From Conexibacter sp. S30A1 (GTDB taxonomy: Bacteria > Actinomycetota > Thermoleophilia > Solirubrobacterales > Solirubrobacteraceae): DNA of 64,000 nt. The notes under the pieces were generated by a model. That model did no database searches. It was not told where the DNA came from and saw only the letters and a program-made list of their open reading frames with translations. The translations under genes and the position numbers were made by a program. This document shows, in pieces, positions 27,594-36,697 of the stretch. Where the stretch lies: the NCBI RefSeq assembly GCF_023330665.1, contig NZ_CP097127.1, forward strand, positions 62,001 through 126,000, read 5' to 3'. How positions within the stretch are numbered: position 1 is the first letter of the stretch; every line of letters begins with the position of its first letter.

Positions 27594-27926
27594 GTGCAGG
27601 TGACAGAGCCGCCATCGGCCGGCGCAACCGGCCCGATCGGGTCACAGAGCCCCGGAGTCGTGCTCGAACATTGGGGCGGTGACGCCGAGATGCTGGTGCA
27701 GCGGTCACGAATCACACCGATGACCGGTCCGTCTGGACCGCTTGAGCGCGCCCGGGTGGCTGCCCGCATGATCACCTACTACGACCTCGACTCGCTGCAG
27801 GTCACCTATCCCGATGGGACCGAGCTGCAGGCCGATCGGGCCGAGCTCGTGCTCTACGGCCCGCGCCGGGGATTCCTGCATCGGCGTGAGCGACTTGTGC
27901 AGGCCAGCGTGGAGGAGCTCGCGTGA
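27594..27926 (+). CDS. Hypothetical protein
   Basis: About 110 residues from GTG 27594 (GTG 27600 is also possible). The middle has LVQRSRITPMTGPSGPLERAR, then MITYYDLDSLQVTYPDGTEL and ADRAELVLYGPRRG. I recognise no family. Codon use looks coding, and it is the only continuous frame in this stretch, but it lies between two broken genes and may itself be a fragment. Confidence 0.4.
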   Translation: MQVTEPPSAGATGPIGSQSPGVVLEHWGGDAEMLVQRSRITPMTGPSGPLERARVAARMITYYDLDSLQVTYPDGTELQADRAELVLYGPRRGFLHRRERLVQASVEELA

Positions 27927-28711
27927 CCGCGGGGAGACGTCCCTGGAGTCAGCGCGCTGCCGACGGCGAGCTGCCGTGGGTCAGCCGACGACCTCGATCG
28001 TGAATTTGGCCCGCTCTGTGTCGGGGTCGGCATGACCGGCGGCGCCGGTTTGATCGCCGACGCGGCCGGCGTGAGCGATGAAATGCTCGTCGCATACGAG
28101 GAGGCGAACGCGATCAGCGGCGGCGAGAACAGACTCGTCCCCGCTCTGGCAATGCTCCGGGCGCGTGGGGCTGTTGCCCCTCGCGCAACGAGGTGCCCAG
28201 GCCGAGCCACGCAGACAGCACGATGCGCTACTGCATGGAGGAGAACACCGATGCGAGCGCGCGAAGGTCGTCGCACACCCAGAGGGCTGCCGGCGGGCGG
28301 GCCGCGATAGACGACCTCCAGGGCCCCGGGCTTCTCCTCGACGATCCGCTCGTATAGCGAGCGGTTGGGGCGCTCGGCCGACATGGGCGACGCTCGCCTC
28401 CTTCAACATCAGCACCTCCAGCACGCCCGAGGGCCGTCGCTGCCAGGGATCCTGTAGACGTCCGTGGCCTGGTGCGTTGGCCCGCTAACAGGCGCTTGAT
28501 CATCAGGAAGGTCTCGATTGCCTCACGCGTAGCCCTCGACCAGGCCGAGCGCCGAGAGCGCCCCGCGATGCACCTCCAAGTGTCGGAGGATGTCGAGCTC
28601 GACGACGTGGAACTCGAACACCTCCACCTTTCGGCTGACGTCGCGCTGGTCGCCGGCCAACGCGCCGGTTATGGAGCGGCTGGGAGCTGGCTTGGAGTCC
28701 CGCCTTGGGGG
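27927..28711. other. Decayed stretch without an intact gene
   Basis: About 785 bp. Short minus-strand pieces such as SLYERIVEEKPGALEVVYRG (near 28,330) and FEFHVVELDILRHLEVHRG (near 28,590) look like old coding sequence, but stops and frame changes break them and I cannot name the families. No RNA gene or clear repeat was found. Confidence 0.5.
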
Positions 28712-30771
28712 TCAGCGTGCGGCGCCGGCCGGGAAGCCCGCACCTTCGCCCGCTCCTTGGCACTCCGGCGCCAGGGCGAGCATGGCATCCACGACGCGCT
28801 CGTCGAACTGGGTCCCCCGGTTGTGCCGCAGCTCCTCGATCGCGGCGGCCTGGCCGAGCGCGCGCCGATACGGACGGTCCAGGGTCATGGCGGTGAAGGC
28901 GTCGGCGACATGGAGAATCCGGGCCTCGAGCGTGATCTCCTCACCCCGCAGGCCGAGTGGATAGCCGCGCCCGTCGACCCGCTCGTGATGCTGGGCGACG
29001 AACTCGGCGGGGGCCTGCATCCCCCATGCTGCGAGCAGCTCGGCGCCCACGACCGGGTGGGTCTTGACGATCTGAAGCTCGTCGTCGTCGAGCGGACCGG
29101 GTTTGTTGAGGATCGCGCTCGGCACCGGATCTTGCCTATGTCGTGCAGCTTGGCCGCCACACGCAAGTCGGCGATGCGGTCATCTGACATCCCGAGCGCG
29201 CGGGCGAGCTGCACGGCCAGGTTGGCGGCGTGGAGGCTGTGCGTCACGGTCTCGGGGTCCTTGCGCAGCAGCAACTCCAGGCGCACGGTGCGGTCGCCGC
29301 CGGCCGCCCTCGATGGTTGCTCAGCTCCGGCCACGGTGGTTCGGTTCTTGCCTGCTCGCTTGGAGACATAGAGCGCGGAATCGGCGCTGGCCAGCAGCTC
29401 GTCGCGGCCCGTCGCGTGGGTCGGGTAGGCGGCGACGCCGGCGCTAACCGTTATCGGGTAGGGCAGCGTGGCGCACAGCTGGGCGATCGCCACACGCAGC
29501 TGCTCGGCGATGGTCAGAGCCTCCGCCGACGCGACAGCGGGCAGCAGGACGTAGAACTCCTCTCCGCCGACGCGGAAGACGGTGTCCTGGGCGCGCACGT
29601 GACGGCGCAGGACCTGTGCCACGAGACGGAGAACATCATCTCCGGTCTGGTGACCGTGCAGATCGTTGATCTCCTTGAAGTCGTCGATGTCGAATAGCAC
29701 CACGCTGAACGTGCGCCCGGCGGCAAGCTGCTGTTCGAGCGTCTCGTAGAAGACCCTATGTCCGAGCAGACCGGTGAGCGCGTCGTGGCGGGCCTGCTCG
29801 ATGGTGCGCTCGTGGAGCAGCGCCTTGTCGAGCGCCAGTGCCGCCAGGCCGACGACATGTAGCAGCAGCTCATGGGCCTCCGTGCCCGCGTCTGGCGGGT
29901 CCGCCACCGCCACCACACCGAAGCTGCGCTCCGCGATCGTCAACGGGAAGCTCTGCCAGTGGCGACTGGTCGTCACGTCGGCACGCGTGGCCGTCGCAGA
30001 GGATGCTCGCGCCTGTGCCAGCAGCCGGGAGCCGCGGCCGTCGTCGATCGTCACGGTGCTGGCCGACACACCGGCCTCGGCGACGAGCGTGTCGGCGATC
30101 CGCCGCGCCACGGCGTTCGGCTCGATCATCCCCGCCAGGTCGGCGGTGAGCTGCTGGAGCCGGCGCAGCTGCGCGAGCTGGGAGCGCATGTGGCGTTGCA
30201 GGCGCGCGTTCTCTACCGTGAGCGCGAGCCGATGGGCGATCGCCCGAAGCTCGCTCTACTCATCGTCCTCGAACGGCTCATCGGCCCGGCGGATGAGCAG
30301 CAGCAGCCCAACCGACCTCTTCCCCGCCCCAAGGCTCGCCCAGGCAAGCTGGCGCGGCCCGTACCCAGCCAGCCAGGACGGCAGCTCCACCTCATCCGCA
30401 GACGCGATGCCGAACGGGCGCTCCGCGGCAGCGGCCTCAATCTCTCTCAGGTCGCGGGCGGCGGTCGGGAGATCCGTTGCCTTCACGCCCCAGTGGCCAT
30501 CGACGCGCAGACCGTCGGACGACTCCAGCAGCAGAAGCGCGATATCGGAAGAGAACAGCTCGGCCAGCTCGACCGTCGCCCTGCCTATCGTCGACTCCAG
30601 GTCGCTCACGTTGCCGAGCACGGCTATCACCTGCGAGAGGCGGGTCGCCCGCATCAGCGCGCGAGCCGTGTACTGCTCCATACCGAGCAGGCGCTCACGC
30701 AGCGCCGAGTTCTGGTCGCTCAGGTGCTCGAGTTCAGCACCACAGCTGCGCTGACACCCGTCCACAGCCAT
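28712..30771 (-). pseudogene. GAF-GAF-GGDEF-HD-GYP signalling protein with two lesions
   Basis: From ATG 30771 the minus strand encodes a GAF-like domain (ATVELAELFSSDIALLLLES), then an in-frame TAG at 30256-30258, then in the same frame SELRAIAHRLALTVENARLQ, a second GAF-like part, a GGDEF domain with an intact GGEEF site (FRVGGEEFYVLLP) and the start of an HD-GYP domain (KLHDIGKI). There one base is missing near 29121; the next frame continues VPSAILNKPGPLDDDELQIV and HHERVDGRGYPLG to 28712. Intact, it would make and degrade c-di-GMP. It starts one base after the FIST gene stop. Confidence 0.8.
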
Positions 30772-30772
30772 C

Positions 30773-32056
30773 TCACAACACCAGGATCGCGACGCTTGAG
30801 TTGTGTACGCCCGTGGACCCGTGTACTCGCGCGAACTCACCGAACGTGAAGAAGCCGCAGACCGGGATGTCACCCAGCACCTCCGCGATCGCCCTTGCCT
30901 CATCACCCAGCCGTTCACCGAGCAGCGGCACGCGCGACCCGCACGAGAACACCAGCGCGAGCGTCGCGGGCGTGCCGAGGTTCGCCAGCGCGTCCACAGC
31001 GGCCTGCCGCGCGCCCTCGATCAGGGAGTCGGCGTCGCTGTTCATGACCTGCAGGATGCTGTGCTCTGAGATGCCCGTGTTGAAGTTCAGCCCCCCGCCC
31101 TCGGGTAGGTAGGCATGCAACTGGCGCACGTCATAGCGCCCACGGCCGTTGGGGACCCCTACGGGGTTCTCAAGCACGGCCCGCAGGAAGGCTGCTCCGC
31201 CGGCCACCAGATCACGGACGCTCGGATCCGGCACCTCCGCCAGGTAGCCCTCTAGCGCGGGGCCACCGTCGAGCTCATGCACGATCGTGCCGGTGCTCCG
31301 CGTGACGAGCATCGGCTGGCCAGCAGGATGCCAGCCGTGCCCGACAGCAACAGACATCGGCGTAGCCGAGTTGATCCACACGGCCAGGACGCCGTGCTTG
31401 AGGACAATTCCCTCACCGAAGGTGGCGGTGTGCGTCCACTGCAGGTTGTCCCCGGCAGCGCCCCCAACGAACGGGGTGAGCGCACCGGTCACCTCGTAGG
31501 CCCCCCGCGCCACTTCGCGCTGGTTCGGGGTGAGTCCGTCCGTGAGCAGCAGCAGAACGGAGTGTGGATGGCTCTGGCCGGCGCGAGTCTTGGCCACCTC
31601 AGCCGCAGCACGCGCCGTCCCGGCTACGTCGTCCGCGTCCCACGGAAGGTGTGACACCCCGAAGCTGCGACCCTCACCGGAGAGCAGCGTGGCGACACAA
31701 CCGTGTGGCACCTGCTCAGAGCGCGTGAAGCCGCCCATCGAGGTGCAGCCGACGACTGACGCGGGGGCCGCCTCGGATTTGGCGCCAGCGTGTAGGGCCT
31801 CCAGGTCGTAATCGAAGCTGGTGAAGACTATGACCAGGTCGCGCTCGGTCGGAACCCGCTCCCCGAGCGCGGCGCGCACCGCCCGGCGGCCAGCCGCCTG
31901 CGACTCGGAGGCTGAGGCCTTGGGCTCGACCTGGGCGGAGGGAGATCCGGGCCTTGCGGCGCCCGTTTCGGTCGCTGCGTCTGCGCGTTGAGGCGTCGCT
32001 GCCGAGTGGCTGGCAACGGCGGCGGTATCCGGCGCACCCGTGGTGCTGGTGCTCAT
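30773..32056 (-). CDS. FIST-domain sensory protein
   Basis: A 427-residue protein with FIST_N and FIST_C domains: FTSFDYDLEALHAGAKS, VVGCTSMGGFTRSEQV, LLLLTDGLTPNQREVARGAY (in pieces), FVGGAAGDNLQWTHT and the C-terminal CGFFTFGEFARVHGSTGVH. FIST domains are input modules thought to bind small ligands such as amino acids. ATG 32056 is taken because it follows a GGGA-type site and the frame before it is non-conserved. The following signalling gene starts one base after its TGA, so FIST sensing was probably tied to c-di-GMP turnover. Confidence 0.85.
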   Translation of the reverse strand: MSTSTTGAPDTAAVASHSAATPQRADAATETGAARPGSPSAQVEPKASASESQAAGRRAVRAALGERVPTERDLVIVFTSFDYDLEALHAGAKSEAAPASVVGCTSMGGFTRSEQVPHGCVATLLSGEGRSFGVSHLPWDADDVAGTARAAAEVAKTRAGQSHPHSVLLLLTDGLTPNQREVARGAYEVTGALTPFVGGAAGDNLQWTHTATFGEGIVLKHGVLAVWINSATPMSVAVGHGWHPAGQPMLVTRSTGTIVHELDGGPALEGYLAEVPDPSVRDLVAGGAAFLRAVLENPVGVPNGRGRYDVRQLHAYLPEGGGLNFNTGISEHSILQVMNSDADSLIEGARQAAVDALANLGTPATLALVFSCGSRVPLLGERLGDEARAIAEVLGDIPVCGFFTFGEFARVHGSTGVHNSSVAILVL

Positions 32057-32273
32057 GTGATGATCCCATCGTCGAAGCAGATAAATCACGAGAACTATCG
32101 GCCGGGGCGGCGGTTGCTTTAAGACGGGGGCGGGGACTCGTGCGATCGTCCGCGGAGATGCCGCGAGGAAGAAGCGGCACGGTCGATGCTGACGTCGTCG
32201 CAGTGGATCGACAAACGGGGTCAGTCCACAACCAAAAAGCAAGAAAGTCCCGGAAACCCGAGGCTTTCTGAAA

Positions 32274-32320
32274 CGCGCCCGAAGGGATTCGAACCCCTGA
32301 CCTTCGGTTCCGTAGACCGA
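32274..32320 (-). repeat. Left att repeat (tRNA-Arg 3' fragment)
   Basis: 47 bp identical to 46928-46974. It contains the anticodon loop 3' part, variable loop, T-arm (GGTTCGAAT type) and acceptor 3' strand of tRNA-Arg, but no D-arm or 5' acceptor strand follows at 32321. To its left, an imperfect GAAAGTCCCGG/CCGAGGCTTTC hairpin (about 32243-32269) looks like the original tRNA terminator. Confidence 0.92.
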
Positions 32321-32399
32321 TCAGAGGCCTGCAAGGCCCGCAAATACAGGGCATATGAGAGCCCAAAAAGCCCGAAAACACAGCACTTTCGACCTCGTT

Positions 32400-32448
32400 T
32401 GGTAGCCAAAGTGGTAGCCAAGGATTTTGGTAGCCAAGTGGTAGCCAA
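32400..32448 (+). repeat. Four TGGTAGCCAA repeats, likely integrase arm sites
   Basis: TGGTAGCCAA occurs at 32400-32409, 32412-32421, 32428-32437 and 32439-32448, between the left att repeat and the integrase start. Two more copies lie just inside the right att repeat. This placement matches arm-type sites of lambda-like tyrosine recombinases. Confidence 0.75.
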
Positions 32449-32468
32449 GCCCCTAGCATGTCAACGAG

Positions 32469-33809
32469 ATGCCCGAGCCAGCGAACCTTCCGGCAGCGAA
32501 TCTGGTCCTGCGCGAGCAGCGCGGTCGCGTCTTCTACGAGGCCAAGTTCCGCTACGGCGGGGAGCAGATTTGGCGTCGGATCGGTCCGGCCTGGATGGAG
32601 CTGAACCCGGACGCTGACGCCGTCGCCGCAACCGTAGAGCGCTTCCGCGCACGCCGGGGTCGGGTCGGCGAGGGTTACTTCGACGAGCGGGCTGCTCACG
32701 TCCGTGCGGCGGAGATCGTCGCGGCCTACGTGCGTGAGCAAGACGCGCTGTCCACGGAAGCCAAGGAGCGCGCTGCCGCGGGAGCGACGTTCCGTGAGGT
32801 CGCGCATGCGTACCTGGACTGGCTCGAGCGGATCAAGGGAGCCAAGCCTGCGACGCTTCGCCAGCACCGCAGCGACCTGGGGGAGCCAGGTGTCAGCTAC
32901 CGTCGCGGCCCGGGTACGACCAACGGGCACGTCATGGCCGCGCTCGGCGATCTCCCGGCCGCACGAATCGGTGCGGACGAGATCGACGCGCTGCTCGAGG
33001 CTGTAGCTGCTACCGGGGTCTCACCCCGCACCGTCAATCGCGTGCGCGACGTCGTGCGCGCGGTGTTCAGCTTCGGGGTCAGATCAACCAAGTTCCGGCT
33101 GCCAGCGAATCCGGCCAAGGACACCGATCGGCGCCGCACCCCCGGGCCCGGAGTGCTCGTCTTCTTCACCCCGGAGGAGGTCGAGTTGCTCTCCCAGGTT
33201 CTAGAGACAGGCGACTACCGCGGCCACCGGGTCACACGCGATCTTGCCGAGGAGTTCGACGACCGTCGTGACGCCGAGGCTGTCCGCGTTGCCGCCTACT
33301 CCGGCCTGCGGCTGGGCGAGCAGCTGGCGCTGCGCTGGCGGGACGTCGACTGGGCCGGCTCGGTGCTGACGATCAGCCGCGCGGTGTCCGCCGGGGTCGA
33401 GGGCCCGACCAAGACCGGCCACGTGCGCCGGGTACCGATGGCCGACCAGAGCGCGGCCGCGCTGAAGCGCTTGGCCGCGCGGCCGGACTTCACCTCAGCC
33501 GATGACTACGTCTTCTGTAACTCCTACGGACGACGGCTCGACGGCTCCGCGTTGCGCCGCCGCTACAAGCACGCACGCGACAAGGCGGGGCTGCGTCCTC
33601 TGCGCTGGCATGATCTGCGCCACACCTTCGGCTCGCTGCTGGTGGCTGGCGGGGTTGACCTTGTCAGCGTGCAGGACGCGATGGGGCATTCGCAGCTGGC
33701 GACGACCAGCCGGTATCTGCACGCGCGTCCCGCGACCGAGCGCGCCGCGATCTTCACAGCGGCGTTTGAGCGCGCAGCGCCAGCCAACGCCACGGTCGAA
33801 CGAACCTGA
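32469..33809 (+). CDS. int: Tyrosine recombinase / integrase
   Basis: A 446-residue phage-type integrase. The N-terminal part (FYEAKFRYGGEQIWRRIG) resembles an arm-binding domain, followed by a SAM-like core-binding domain (ATFREVAHAYLDWLERIKG). The catalytic residues are visible: Arg in AYSGLRLGEQLAL, Lys in PTKTGHVRRVP, HxxR in WHDLRHTFGS, His in AMGHSQLATTSRY and Tyr in SRYLHA. It starts 149 bp from the left att repeat and 20 bp after the last arm-type repeat. All catalytic positions are intact, so excision may still work. Confidence 0.95.
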   Translation: MPEPANLPAANLVLREQRGRVFYEAKFRYGGEQIWRRIGPAWMELNPDADAVAATVERFRARRGRVGEGYFDERAAHVRAAEIVAAYVREQDALSTEAKERAAAGATFREVAHAYLDWLERIKGAKPATLRQHRSDLGEPGVSYRRGPGTTNGHVMAALGDLPAARIGADEIDALLEAVAATGVSPRTVNRVRDVVRAVFSFGVRSTKFRLPANPAKDTDRRRTPGPGVLVFFTPEEVELLSQVLETGDYRGHRVTRDLAEEFDDRRDAEAVRVAAYSGLRLGEQLALRWRDVDWAGSVLTISRAVSAGVEGPTKTGHVRRVPMADQSAAALKRLAARPDFTSADDYVFCNSYGRRLDGSALRRRYKHARDKAGLRPLRWHDLRHTFGSLLVAGGVDLVSVQDAMGHSQLATTSRYLHARPATERAAIFTAAFERAAPANATVERT

Positions 33810-33890
33810 CGCGATCCGATTGGCGCGGTGGCTCGGAACAGGTCTGCGCCGATCGAGGACCGCTTTTCGCCGCGGGGTGTCGAGCATTGC

Positions 33891-33917
33891 GCTTTGCATC
33901 AGATGCAGATGCAAAGC
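33891..33917. terminator. Hairpin after the integrase gene
   Basis: GCTTTGCATC (33891-33900) and GATGCAAAGC (33908-33917) are exact inverted copies with a 7-base loop. It sits 80 bp after the integrase stop and before the AbiE operon. There is no T-run, so it may be a weak terminator or a protein site. Confidence 0.45.
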
Positions 33918-33979
33918 AGGACTCTGGACACGCTGGGAGACAGGCAGGTCCGTGCATCCGGCCTGTCAACAAAAGCTTA

Positions 33980-34002
33980 CTACCTAGCGTGACAATAGGT
34001 AG
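33980..34002. promoter_or_regulatory. Inverted repeat operator before abiEi
   Basis: CTACCTA (33980-33986) and TAGGTAG (33996-34002) form a perfect inverted repeat with a 9-bp spacer, ending 10 bp before the GTG of the antitoxin gene. Known AbiEi antitoxins repress their own operon by binding inverted repeats at the promoter, so an operator function is likely. Confidence 0.65.
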
Positions 34003-34012
34003 GATTTGTCGC

Positions 34013-34618
34013 GTGACGCGCTCAGACCTCGAACTCATCACCGAGCACTTCGGTAACCGGCCGTTCCGGGTTCGCGAGGCGGCTGAGGTCGGAATCCCCA
34101 GGCATCGGATTTACAGACTGCGCGATCAAGGGGAGCTGCTCACGCTCTCACGCGGTGTCATGCAGTCGATCGCCAGCAGCCCGGCGACCAATACCGAGTT
34201 CGCAGCGCTGGCGCTGCGGGTTCCTCACGGGACGGTGTGCCTGACGTCGGGGCTGTCGTTCTGGGAGCTGTCCGATGCTCTGCCCGACCGGATCGATCTT
34301 GCGGTGCCTCGGGACGCGCACTGGCCGAAGATCAGCCTGCCTGCCATTCAGCCTCACCGGTTCGCCACCGAGACGTTTGGTTTGGACCGCTTGGAGCAGC
34401 AGACAGACGCAGGCGACCGCTTCTGGATCTACTCTGCGCCCCGGTGCGTCGTCGACGCGATGCGCCTTCCGCATCTTGTCGGGCGCGACGTTGCCCTCGA
34501 GGCGCTGTCCCGGTACCTGCGACAACCCGGGTCGGATGCGCTTCGGCTCACCGCTCTGGCGCGCCAGCTCGGTGGCGAGCGCAGGGTGCGGGAGGCGCTC
34601 GAGGTGATCCTCGCGTGA
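34013..34618 (+). CDS. AbiEi-type antitoxin / regulator
   Basis: A 201-residue protein. An N-terminal winged helix (ITEHFGNRPFRVREAAEVG and RHRIYRLRDQGELLTLSRGV) is followed by the AbiEi C-terminal region (TVCLTSGLSFWELSDALP, IDLAVPRDAHWP, DAMRLPHLVGRDVALEAL). This is the antitoxin of type IV AbiE systems: it represses the operon and counters the toxin without binding it. GTG 34013 is chosen because it follows the operator-like repeat; its stop overlaps the toxin start as GTGA. Confidence 0.85.
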   Translation: MTRSDLELITEHFGNRPFRVREAAEVGIPRHRIYRLRDQGELLTLSRGVMQSIASSPATNTEFAALALRVPHGTVCLTSGLSFWELSDALPDRIDLAVPRDAHWPKISLPAIQPHRFATETFGLDRLEQQTDAGDRFWIYSAPRCVVDAMRLPHLVGRDVALEALSRYLRQPGSDALRLTALARQLGGERRVREALEVILA

Positions 34619-35526
34619 GCGACGGCCTCGAGACGCGGACCCAGATCGCGACGCGGATCTTCCGCCAGATCCAGACCCTGGCGCGTGAGCGTTATCGCGG
34701 CAACACCGACGCCCTGCTTGTTGTCTACGCCGTCGAGGGCTTTCTCCGTCGCCTGGCCGGGTCGAGCTACGCCGACAAGATGACCCTGAAGGGCGGGATG
34801 CTGATGGCCGCGACCTCCGCTCGCCGAATGACCAGAGACGCCGACCTCTCAACCACGGGCATTCACAACGATCAAACCACGGTCGTCTCGGTCGTAGCCA
34901 GCATCGCCGCGGCTGAGCTTGTCATCGATGATGGGCTGGAGTTCGACCTGGACAGCATCCGTACCGAAATCATGCGCGCCGACGCCGAATACCACGGAGT
35001 CCGGGTCAAGCTGATCGCGAGCCTGGTGAGCGCGAGGATCACCACGACGCTCGACTTCTCCTTCGGCGACCCTCATCGATCTGTGGTGGTCGAGCTGCCC
35101 GAGCTGCTCGGTAGCGGCACCATCCGGCTTGCCTCCTACCCGCCGGCGATGAACGTGGCGGAGAAGGTCGCGACGATGATGAGCCGGCGCGAGCTGAACA
35201 CCCGTGACCGCGACTTCTCCGACGTCTGGGTCCTCAGCCGCATCCATCGCTTCGACGCTACCGAGCTGCGCACGGCGATCAGCGAAGTGGCAGACCACCG
35301 CGGCCATGACGTCGTTCCGCTTGCGGTCGCGGTCGCCGACATGCCAGACCGCCAGGGCACCTATTCGGCGATGCTCGTACGGATGGCCTATCAACACGTG
35401 CCACCGGAATCCTGGTCCGTCCTCCTCGACGACCTCCGCGCTTTCGTCGACCCACTCGTCGCGGATGAGGACGGGCAATTGCATGCTTGGGACCCGACGA
35501 CGCAGACCTGGCTCAAGGCGGGCTGA
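34615..35526 (+). CDS. AbiEii-type nucleotidyltransferase toxin
   Basis: A 303-residue protein with the nucleotidyltransferase fold of AbiEii/AbiGii toxins: LKGGMLMAAT (GG at about 60-61), then RRMTRDADLS with the acidic pair D75/D77, and KLIASLVSARITTTLDFSFGD (in pieces) carrying the third acidic residue. The middle SYPPAMNVAEKVATMMSR matches the family lysine block. Characterised members transfer nucleotides to target RNA and stop growth, giving phage abortive infection or element maintenance. GTG 34615 overlaps the antitoxin stop. Confidence 0.87.
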   Translation: MSDGLETRTQIATRIFRQIQTLARERYRGNTDALLVVYAVEGFLRRLAGSSYADKMTLKGGMLMAATSARRMTRDADLSTTGIHNDQTTVVSVVASIAAAELVIDDGLEFDLDSIRTEIMRADAEYHGVRVKLIASLVSARITTTLDFSFGDPHRSVVVELPELLGSGTIRLASYPPAMNVAEKVATMMSRRELNTRDRDFSDVWVLSRIHRFDATELRTAISEVADHRGHDVVPLAVAVADMPDRQGTYSAMLVRMAYQHVPPESWSVLLDDLRAFVDPLVADEDGQLHAWDPTTQTWLKAG

Positions 35527-35612
35527 GCGTCCGCGCGGGCGGACCAATTTCGTCGCCAGCCGCACGAGAACCGATCTGCCCCTCGTAGGCTGACCTTCCG
35601 TCGGCGAGCTCG

Positions 35613-35659
35613 TCGGGCTCTTAATCCCAAGGTTGCAGGTTCGATTCCTGCACGGCCCA
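35613..35659 (+). pseudogene. tRNA-Lys(CTT) 3'-half fragment
   Basis: From the anticodon stem on, this is a tRNA-Lys: loop CTCTTAA (35618-35624, anticodon CTT), T-arm GCAGGTTCGATTCCTGC and acceptor strand ACGGCCCA ending at 35659. No D-arm or matching 5' acceptor (TGGGCCGT-like) precedes it. Its extent, anticodon stem to 3' end, equals that of the element's own att repeat, so it looks like the attachment scar of another insertion. Confidence 0.8.
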
Positions 35660-35667
35660 CTCAAAAG

Positions 35668-35697
35668 AGGCCCCGCTAATGCGAGGCTTTGTTTATG
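35668..35697 (+). terminator. Intrinsic terminator after tRNA-Lys fragment
   Basis: GCCCCGC and GCGAGGC pair with one mismatch around a TAAT loop, followed by TTTGTTT. It is nine bases after the tRNA fragment, as in native tRNA genes, which suggests that a tRNA 3' end and its terminator were captured together. Confidence 0.65.
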
Positions 35698-35953
35698 TCA
35701 GAGGTTGGGTGCCGGGCCGGCCGTGAAGTTTGAGTCCGGGGTTTGAGTCCGGTTTCGGGCTGGGGACGCGCTTTGTGGCCACCCGCTGGCCCGGCGGGAG
35801 CCCGCCCGGAAGTCGCCGAGCTGCCAGTGCGGCCGGCCCGGCCGGTGACGACGGTCTGGGTAGTCGGTCGCCCGCAGTCGCGTTCGTGCCTCGCCGCTTG
35901 CGCTCGGGTGTGCCGCCCTGTCCGGACTCGTTCGCCCTCTGCTCGCTCCGTAT

Positions 35954-35997
35954 CTTTTACACGCGGGATGTCGGGGGTTCGAGCCCCTCACAGCCCA
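35954..35997 (+). pseudogene. tRNA-Lys(TTT) 3'-half fragment
   Basis: Loop CTTTTAC (35954-35960, anticodon TTT), T-arm GGGGGTTCGAGCCCCT and acceptor strand CACAGCCCA ending at 35997. As with the CTT copy 340 bp upstream, no 5' half is present. The 270 bp between the two fragments (35698-35953) shows no convincing gene. Confidence 0.72.
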
Positions 35998-36109
35998 TCG
36001 ACGATTTTTCTGGTAAACACGATATTTGCTGTTTCGCTATGGGTCGTGCGCGGTAACTGTGCACCATGCGGGTGCATCATTTGGGGATGGTCGCGCGCGC
36101 TTCGTGCCG

Positions 36110-36386
36110 TTGCGGCGGGCGGAGCAGCGACGCTCGGTTTTCCCCGGCGCCGCGACCACGCAACCGATCCCCGCGCCGTCAAGCGCGCGGGCGAGCCGTA
36201 CCCGGTCGGGCCGGCCTCATACGCCGGCCGCGTCGGGCCCGGCAGCACAGCCGCGAGCTCCAGCACCTTCTCGGTGTCCCCCGACAGGCGCCGTAGGCGC
36301 AGCTCACCCGTCTCTGAGTCCATCGTGACCGCGAGTACGCTGCGTGCGTGTACGTACAGACCAGCCCAGCCGCGAACGTTCGTCAT
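36110..36386 (-). mobile_element. IS110-family transposase remnant
   Basis: On the minus strand from 36386, MTNVRGWAGLYVHARSVLAV and ELRLRRLSGDTEKVLELAA, YEAGPTGYG match the DEDD N-terminal domain of IS110 transposases. After about 36193 the similarity goes on in another frame ([20 protein letters not shown]). The rest of the gene is missing. The catalytic first Asp position reads Y in GLYVHA where D is usual (GLDVHA). Confidence 0.78.
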
Positions 36387-36697
36387 GGGGCGGCGCTCTT
36401 CTTCGCATGGGGGATGTGGGCGACCGCCGAGGGTGCAACCTCGGCGCGTCAGACCCATCGCACCGTCACACGAGCGGGAGTGTCGGCGCAGTTCGACAAG
36501 CGGCCAGTCGTTCCTGCATATGGTCTGACTGACTCAATACGCGGATCAAGAGCACGAACTTTGCAGCGTTCATTCGTCTATGCGAGTACGTCAGAGTTCC
36601 AGCAGTGCGGCGCCGGTCAGCTGCAGGTTGCTGCCAGCAGATCCATCCCGGATCGTGGTGTTGTACGGTTTTGGCTGGCTGCGGACACTACGTTGTC
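36387..36697. other. Spacer upstream of the sigma factor gene
   Basis: About 310 bp between the IS110 remnant and the ECF sigma gene. No gene or RNA was recognised. It should hold the promoter of the sigma/exported-protein cassette; no clear consensus boxes are visible to me. Confidence 0.45.

Noticed and set aside
32274..32320. A second complete tRNA-Arg at the left end
   Set aside because: Beyond 32320 the sequence does not continue into a D-arm or 5' acceptor strand, so it is only the 3' fragment.
35698..36056. Plus-strand frames between and after the tRNA-Lys fragments
   Set aside because: They read through the tRNA fragment and have Arg/Ser/Pro-rich composition without any recognised domain.
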